A stretch of DNA of 64,000 nucleotides from Silene latifolia. Its lineage: Eukaryota; Streptophyta; Magnoliopsida; Caryophyllales; Caryophyllaceae. The notes under the pieces are model-generated. The model saw only the letters and a program-made list of their open reading frames with translations. It ran no database searches and was not told where the DNA came from. The DNA lies in the NCBI RefSeq assembly GCF_048544455.1, contig NC_133536.1, positions 169,280,325 through 169,344,324 on the forward strand, in the 5' to 3' direction. Of this stretch, positions 57,241 to 64,000 are shown in pieces (position 1 is the stretch's first letter; every line of letters begins with the position of its first letter). The position numbers and the translations under genes were made by a program.

Positions 57241-58345
57241 AAAAAAAAGGTAACAAAACAGACACGCACGCCTTTTGAAATTCATAACCGCAAAACGTTT
57301 TTTCAACTTCTCACTTTCTCTCTCTAAAAACTCAAAAAACCACTAAAATTCCCGATTATTAACGCGAATCAACAACAATTTACGGGAAAATACTAATCAT
57401 TGTTCAATTCAATTGCATTTTCACTGAAAATCAGGTACAATTTATGTCTTAATTCTCTCGAGGACTTCAATTTTAGTGAAATCATTGTTAAAATCGAGTA
57501 TTTGTTAGTTTAAGTATCAAAATTATTGATAAACTTCGTTAATTTCCAATAATTTTCATATAATTGTACAACTTCGTAGTTGTTAATTGAATGTTTTTCT
57601 CATTATTACGATTGAAATTGCATATTTTCCTCTTTAAATCGCTAAATTAGCGTTGAATATTGTGCGATCATTGCGAAAAATTAGGGTTCGACATTCTTCA
57701 AATGCAAAATAAGTATTTCGATCTTTTTTTATCAATTAAGAATAGGTTTTGACATATTCAATGAAGAAATTTATGTTTAAACACTGTTCCATTGTTTATT
57801 TGTGATATTCAAAGTTCGACATTGTTTAATTGTGAAAAATTAGGCTTAAAACTGGTTAAAAAACTGTTTAACATAATAAACCGTTTAATTATTCGTTTGA
57901 ACACTGTTCGATTGTGAAATTGAAAGTTCAAAATTGTGAATTTGTCAAAAAAACGGTTGCAAATTGTTTGAATCGCGAAAATTAGGGTTAAACGTTTGGT
58001 TAAATGTGAACGAGTACAATTTCATAACACCAATTGAATTTGTTTGACAATGAGGTCCATGAATTGAGAGTTTATGTTCAAGACAATGAATAACGTTGAT
58101 ATATGTGTTGGCAATGAGGAAGACAAACTTGTAATATCATTACTTGTATGGTCTCGATATTGAATCAATATTAGTGGTACTGAATCTTCATGAATTTTGT
58201 GTAGTTCTATTATTGATAGTGTTTACAAAAATACAAAACTGTATACTCCTTTTAAAATACTTATTACCAGTGACATACAATAGTGATGTTGTTTTGAATA
58301 AGGTGTGAAATTATGTCTAATGAAGTGTGATATTGATTCAACAGA
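57241..58345 (+). other. 5' region and probable 5'-UTR intron of the Ulp1-like gene
   Basis: Non-coding. A donor (TCAG/GTACAATTTATG) at about 57434 and an acceptor (GATTCAACAG) ending at about 58342, just before the ATG at 58346, would bound a 0.9-kb leader intron, as in many plant genes. TGTGATATTG lies beside the acceptor. Confidence 0.45.
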
Positions 58346-59601
58346 ATGGACTTGACAGCTTCAAAACAATCTGAAAAAACATACACGAGAAAGAGGAGAT
58401 CAAAAAATGATGAGGTTGAACAACCAAGCAAGAGGTCAAAAAATGGTAATGAAAATAAAAGTAAAGGTGACGAAATGGTGTTACAAGATGAAATTGAAGA
58501 GCATCCTGCCGTCAACAAAAAAAAGGGCCAACCATCAAAAAAGAAATCAAAGACTGATAGAAACAAAGATGCCGAATTGGTGGTACAGGATGCAGAGGTA
58601 GAGCAGCCTGAGATCAAAAAGAAGAAGGTGCAACCGTTTCAAACTAAATGTAGGCCACTGAAATTGGTTGAGTTGATTGCCAACTTAAATGAAGAACAAA
58701 GGAAGGTTGTTTCTGATGTTGGCTTTGGTGGATTGTTAGAGTTGAAACTAACAAAAATTCCACATGGAATTCTCAAAAATGTCTTGAAGGCATTTGATCA
58801 CACAAGCAACATGTTCAAAACAAAGAAATTTGATTTCCTGTTGACGAAAGACGATGTGCATTACATATTTCAACTTCCTCGACAAGGTCGGAAAGTGGAC
58901 GTCGCTCACATGGGAAACACCACTGCTGATGTAGACACAAAGCTGAAAAATGCATGGAGGGCAAAGTTTGGATTGGAGAGTACTTCACTCAATTATGGTC
59001 AAAGATGTGCATGAAAGACTGATGGAATGTAATGATGTTTGGGGATGAATTTAAAAGAATGTTTGTAATTTACAAAGATGTCTATTTTCCTAGCACCGTC
59101 TTCAAATAAATCTCTGGATTTGAAACTGGTAAAGGCTGTTGAGCATGTGACAAGGATAAGCCAATTTGATTGGTGTGAATACGTATTTGAGGAAATGGTT
59201 AGAAGTGTTAGGGTGTTCAAAGAAGGGGGAAAGTCAACTGTCAGTGGATGCGTAGTAGTTATTATGCTAGCATATATGCATAGGTTTGATTTCAAGGGTG
59301 ATGTTTTAGAACACACTTTACCACTCATCCAACATTGGGACGATAAAAAATTGTCAAAGAGAGTGGATGATGAGAAAAAAACAGATCTTTGGGGAATGCT
59401 CCAATATCAAAGATTCAAGACCCCATCCGTCAGCAACAAGAAGTCCCTAAAAAAACACCATATTCTTCAGCAGCTCCAGAGATATTACTGACTCAGACGT
59501 CTGATCATGAAGCTGAAGTGGAAACAAAAGAGGGGTATATGATGGTGAAGTTGCCTAGTGATGTTGAAACTGATGAACAAATTAGAGCAAGGGCAATGGA
59601 T

Positions 59602-60043
59602 GTAAGCACTAATGAAATAAATTCCTAACTGATAATTATTTTAGCTATGATATTAAAATATTATTGTGATATTGTTTTTGAACTAGTGTGATATTGTTTT
59701 GAGTCTGCTGTGATATTATTATGATATTGATATTGAATAAAAGCATTTGCTCTGATAATTATTTTAGATATGATATTGTTTGATATATTCTATGATATTG
59801 TGATATTCTTAATTGATAATTGTGATATTGTTTAGAAAAGCAAATGATATTGAATAACAGATTGTTGTGATATTGATTTATAAATTGTTATGATATTTTT
59901 TTTGCACTAGTGTGATATTATTTGTAATAGGCTGTGATATTGTTATGAAAGTTGATATTAAATAACCTTATTATTGTGTCATTTCTTGTTATTATCAAAG
60001 AGTGTATTTTAGTGTTTAATATATTTATTTTGTAATTTGGCAG
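59602..60043 (+). repeat. Intron with about 15 TGATATT(G) repeats
   Basis: GT-AG intron (GTAAGC...TTTGGCAG), phase 0, joining ARAMD to RAHEIYLRMKRDNEL. Between 59645 and 59965 there are about 15 sense-strand copies of TGATATT, mostly as TGTGATATTGTT, spaced irregularly by 10-40 bp. I saw none on the antisense strand in this intron. Confidence 0.88.
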
Positions 60044-61727
60044 CGTGCTCATGAAATTTATCTACGTATGAAGAGGGACAATGAATTGTTCATAGGTAGG
60101 TATGTATGTAACATGAGAAAACTGATCACTATGAAAGCAAAGAGTTCAATGGGTGAAGCAACTACATCTACACAATCTGGTGCGAAGGTAGATGGTGCGG
60201 AAGATGTTGATCCTAAAGAACATGCTGCTGCTGAAGAAGAGATTGGGAATCCTGAAAAGAGTACAACGGAGACTCAAACGCTGCCTTTCATGAAAGATGT
60301 TGGGTATCATAACTTGGTGGACATGTTGATAGCGAGGTCATATGAAATGAAGAAAGCAAAAGAAGGGATGCCAAAGATTTGATGTTTGGACTGAAATGTT
60401 GAAAGTGCAAAGACAAGGAATTGAACAAAAATACGGTGGATGTACAGATAAAGATCTACGAATGTGATAATGACTTGGAATGTGATGACAAACAACAGGA
60501 TGATGATATTAATGATGTTACTAACTTGGACAGTGGTGATGATGAAGACGAAGATGATGGACTGGATAATGACATGAATTCAAAATTGAATGATGTTATA
60601 TCCAGTATTGGTGTAGGAGTAGGAAGTCCCGTTGAAGAGTTGAATCGTGATACACTAAATGAAGAAGACGGTGAAAAACAGTGTGGAAAAATAAATGAGG
60701 AGACAGATGTGTTGACACAGCTTGATGAAGGTGTAATCAATGTTGGTTTAGAAGGGACCAAGACTGTTGAGAAGGTTCAGAAATGAATGAGGAGGCCGTA
60801 AAAGGGATGGGAAGACAAAGAAATGTTGAGGACGTAACAAATGTTAAGGAGGGAATTGGAAAAGATGTTGAGGACCTGAATAATAAGAACGTGGAGTCCG
60901 GAAAAGAGGTCGGGAGAAAAATGATGATAAAAGTGTGGGGTCTCATAAGAAGGAGGTTCTTCCAAATGTTCAGTTGGAAACAAAGAGAACGTGGAGCATC
61001 AATGACTATTTGTTGCACGCAGACAAAGATGACCAAAATACCTGAATCGGCAGATATGGTACCTCATAATTTGGGGTGTACTATGGACTGTGGTTTACCA
61101 GACAGGATGTTGCACTTGTCTCGTATTTCATGTTCGAGACAGACCAATTATTTGAGACTGTCTTGAAGCGTCGGAAGGAAGTAATGGATTATTGCTTCCT
61201 TACAGATCATGCGATTAAGAAGACGTAAGTTTATTTTTTGAATATAAGAAATTAATTAATCTATTACATAAAAATAATTTAAAAACTAATATACTAATTT
61301 TTTTTGGAAAATGGTACAGGAGATTGTCCGTGACTTTGGTATTTACCATAACATACCAAAGAGCGATATTGAGTCTTTGTTGCCGACACTAAAATAGAAG
61401 CAAAGGTTATTGAGGCATGGGCAATATTGCTCAATGAGTTTGAAATGGCGCCAAAAGACAAAGAATGGACCAAGGATTTTCTATGGCCTTGCCCACTCGG
61501 TATGGGAAACATAAACCTCATGTGTTCCTTGTGTTTTAAATTACGTGGAAAAATCTGTCAACACGACTAATCAATTCTGTTATAAACAAACAGGGTGGTA
61601 TGGAGAAAATCTTATTGGTAGATGAAGAAAATGTTGATGAACTGACAAGACTGAAGGAAGACGTATGGAGGACATGGGATACGTGGTCAAATCAATATAA
61701 ATGACCACCGAATTTAGATTCGATATG

Positions 61728-61966
61728 GTAAGAATTTAAAAGTACTTTTAGTTCGATATCATCGTTAAGTTAATTATCTAATACTTTTGTTAAGTTAATT
61801 ATCCGATATTGTCGAAAGTAAGTATTGAAATTGTTTCTTAAATCAAGTAGCTATTTTAGTTGTGATATTGTATTATATATTCTGTGATATTGTTACTCAA
61901 GACTTGTGATATTGTATGCTATGGTCTGTGAATGACAGTGTTATTTTCTATAAAATATTTCTATAG
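61728..61966 (+). repeat. Intron with three TGTGATATTGT repeats
   Basis: GTAAGA...TTCTATAG, directly before the exon with the catalytic His. Copies lie at about 61861-61921, all in sense orientation. Confidence 0.82.
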
Positions 61967-62682
61967 GTGTTCATACCTTTGCTATATCAAGACCACTACA
62001 TTTGCGTCTGTATTGACAAAGAAGAGGGAAAAAATGTTCTACTTGGACAACCGAGATTATGATCATTTTGAGGACGAGGAGCATGTACACCTTGCTCATT
62101 TAATTGTAAGTACTATATTTAAAAATAAGAACTAAGGATATAATGCTTTTGTTAGCTAAAGAATGAAATTTGATAGGTATTTTTTATAAACATAAACAGG
62201 AGTCATTTTACGGGCACTACCTCAACAAAAAAAGTTATGCAAGTGGGGCGAAAGTACAGACTATGTGCTTGACAAATGTCGCCTTTGATTGGCAAACAAA
62301 AGAGTTGAACCTGGATTGTGGATTATTCATGATGTTCCACATGATGTTTTTTGTGGGTGAAGATTTTAAATGTGAACTGAACGATGAAAAAAGAGGCATT
62401 ATACGGGGGGAGATTGCGCAAACGCTTGTGTTGAGCGATTTAAATAAATTTAGGAGTCAGGTTCGAGGAAGGTTACAAACCTTAATGCAATCAAAGGGAC
62501 ACTGTTGCCTAAATTAGTAGCAAAGAGAAAAGCAGCAAGCAAAAGAAAGAGAGGGAAAGGTGGGACAAAGAATGTTCAAACTCCTGTACAAAAAAAAAAC
62601 AGGTTATTTTCTTCAACACTGACTTATTTTAATTATATATAAACATTATATATTCAAATAACAAAAATAAATATTTTTGTAG

Positions 62683-64000
62683 GTGTGGTAGAAGATGGTT
62701 CTGCCAAAGGTGGTGGGAAGCGAGTAGGAGGGGGAAATCGATGGCCTTGGTAGCACATACAACCGTGGTGTGTGCGATTCTAACGTGGAGGTCGTCTCAA
62801 GGTTTATGAAGGCTAACAAATCACTGTGTGCAAAGATGTTGACCATGAGAAACAAGTGCTTGACTACGCCTATTGGACGACCACGCTTCCCATTAGAGTA
62901 TGTTTCTGTGATACTGTTTCTTGAAGAGTGTGATATTGTTTTCAGAGTAGTGTGATATTGTTTGCACTATTTAAATTTGATGGTACTTTTATTTTATCAT
63001 AACTGCTATTTTTGTGATACTGTTTCTTAAGGGATGTGATATTGTTTTTAGAGAAGTGTGATATTGTGTGCATTATTTTAATTTGGTTTGTGTTAATGTT
63101 TGGAGCAGTGAGGTGGTTGCCAAATTCAGTAATGATCAATATCTTGTCAGAAACGATATATTGTCATTGCTTCCAAATGAGCATGTCAAGAGCAATGTGA
63201 TTGAATGTTGGTCCCTCATTCTCAACCATATTGAGCACACGAAAAAATATGAAACAAGTGTGATGTTTTTTGGGATTCGACACATGGTAAGCTGTCCATT
63301 TAGTTTGTTTAAATATAATCACTCTTTAAAACAAAAATAGGACTTGTAACATATATATTCAAAACAGAAATTAAAACCGAAGGAGCTGGAGACAGGAATT
63401 GATTAAAGAAAAGATGTTCAAGAATGGGACGAATTCATTAGAAGAAACACAGTTCCTCGTAACTGCAAGCAGATCTGGTTTTTATTCCAATGGTATGGAA
63501 AGAGCATTATTTCTGTGTTTGTATAAATTTCAAAACCGAGACAAAGGAAGTCTTTGGACAACACAGAGTACCCCGATGGAGCAAACACAAATACACAAAG
63601 TTGCAGATTTGATGGTATGATTAATTGATAGTTCTTTAAAGTATTGTTGTATAGTAACATTGAAATAATGGATTTTCTGTGTTTGTGAAATTATTACTAA
63701 TGGTGAACCGTAATATTGTAGGCGGAGCACATGAGTGACTACTTAGCAAAGAAGAAAGTGGAAAGATCAGATGATATAATAACGTTTGATGTTGTCAACA
63801 TCAACTTCCCTTGGCAAAAGACAGAGATGAACAAGATCTTGAGTCCGGGAACTTCTTAATGATGCACATGATTCGATATGAGGGTGTAATGTTTGAAGCC
63901 GACTGAACCAAAAAGTGTATAGGCGATACTATCGGCTAGAAATGGCAAAGCAGATTGCTTTTAGCCGACATAAATGAGAACAGAACACCTTTGATCGAAA
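62683..64000 (+). pseudogene. Second Ulp1-like domain, catalytic residues lost, runs off the window
   Basis: After an intron (62603-62682) the exons read TTVVCDSNVEVVSRFMKANK, then (from 63109) EVVAKFSNDQYLVRNDILSL with LPNEHVKSNVIECWSLILNH, then EWDEFIRRNTVPRNC with WYGKSIISVFV and KSLDNTEYPDG, and AEHMSDYLAKKKVERSDDII with FPWQK. The Cys motif region reads ESGNFLMMHMIRYEG in the shifted frame, with Ser where catalytic Cys is expected, and no His is seen before SLDN. The blocks match the first domain (SDIESLLP... and VIEAWAILLNEF) as a diverged duplicate. It may be a separate gene or a continuation of the first. Several indels make it non-functional. Confidence 0.65.
62898..63108 (+). repeat. 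Intron with six TGTGATA(T/C)TGTT repeats
   Basis: GTATGT...TGGAGCAG. Two sets of three: TGTGATACTGTTTCTT, then GTGTGATATTGTTTT, then GTGTGATATTGT, repeated about 105 bp later. All are in sense orientation. Confidence 0.85.

Larger units (their letters stand above)
58346..62602 (+). pseudogene. Ulp1/C48 peptidase-like gene (Kaonashi-type MULE family), first peptidase domain
   Basis: The ATG at 58346 opens a Lys-rich, NLS-like N-terminus (TRKRRSKNDEVEQPSKRSKN). Conserved family blocks follow: CRPLKLVELIANLNEEQRKV with VGFGGLLELKL, SIFLAPSSNKSLDLKLVKAV, and LPLIQHWDDKKLSKRV. Exon 60044-60382 follows intron 59602-60043. After an acidic stretch (to 60786) the peptidase region shows catalytic His in VFIPLLYQDHYICVCID (from 61967), Asp in MFYLDNRDYD and Cys in LNLDCGLFMMFHMM (near 62320). 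Frameshifts near 59030, 59070, 59390 and in the A-run at about 62030 break it. Ulp1 enzymes cleave SUMO; in these elements the role is not known. No transposase is in view. Confidence 0.72.

Overview
The window is a stretch of plant nuclear DNA, almost certainly from a eudicot and possibly from Caryophyllales (this is an impression from the style of the element families, not a proof). It is a nest of transposable elements. I found no intact host gene, rRNA, tRNA or CRISPR array. Several element borders are fixed by matching target-site duplications (TSDs), so the order of insertion can be read.

Layout, left to right. (1) 2-882: the C-terminal half of a LINE ORF1 (DUF4283/zf-CCHC_4 type). It is cut at the ORF1/ORF2 junction by a minus-strand Tekay-type chromovirus whose 3' LTR starts at 883. 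(2) That LTR is split by a plus-strand, coding-free Tekay-like LARD at 1388-17047 (TSD CCGGT). The LARD's own 5' LTR is split by a gag-only Copia element at 2041-10801 (TSD GTGGT). (3) 18264-24850: remnants of the minus-strand Tekay pol (chromodomain, integrase, RNase H). A CACTA transposon at 19923-24350 (TSD CCA) interrupts them and carries two exons of a PIN auxin-carrier gene. (4) 24851-48319: a minus-strand Athila-type element (A) with gag, protease, RT-RNase H-integrase and an env-like ORF, with indels and stops. A second Athila-type element (B, 28419-39572, TSD GGTAT) sits inside A's env-like ORF. B has gag, protease and env-like ORFs but no RT, RNase H or integrase. (5) 48320-49404: an orphan Athila/Tat-like LTR. 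(6) 49405-57160: AT-rich sequence with a probable minus-strand Helitron (50929-55589), the end of a second CACTA, a DNA-polymerase-like fragment, the 3' end of a LINE and a Tekay LTR fragment. (7) 57160-64000: a decayed intron-containing gene of the plant Ulp1/C48-like family, as carried by Mutator-like elements of the Kaonashi type. It has two successive peptidase-like domains.

Three patterns stand out. First, four LTR-retrotransposon families of two unrelated lineages carry clustered 14-bp imperfect palindromes of one shared design, NNNNCG-NN-CGNNNN. The flanking sequence is family-specific. In the three families where both regions survive, copies occur in the LTR and in one internal spacer. 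Second, three introns of the Ulp1-like gene hold arrays of a GTGATATTG-type motif, always in the sense direction. Third, Tekay-type LTRs keep a short hairpin 63-65 bp from the LTR 3' end, although the stem sequence changes between families.
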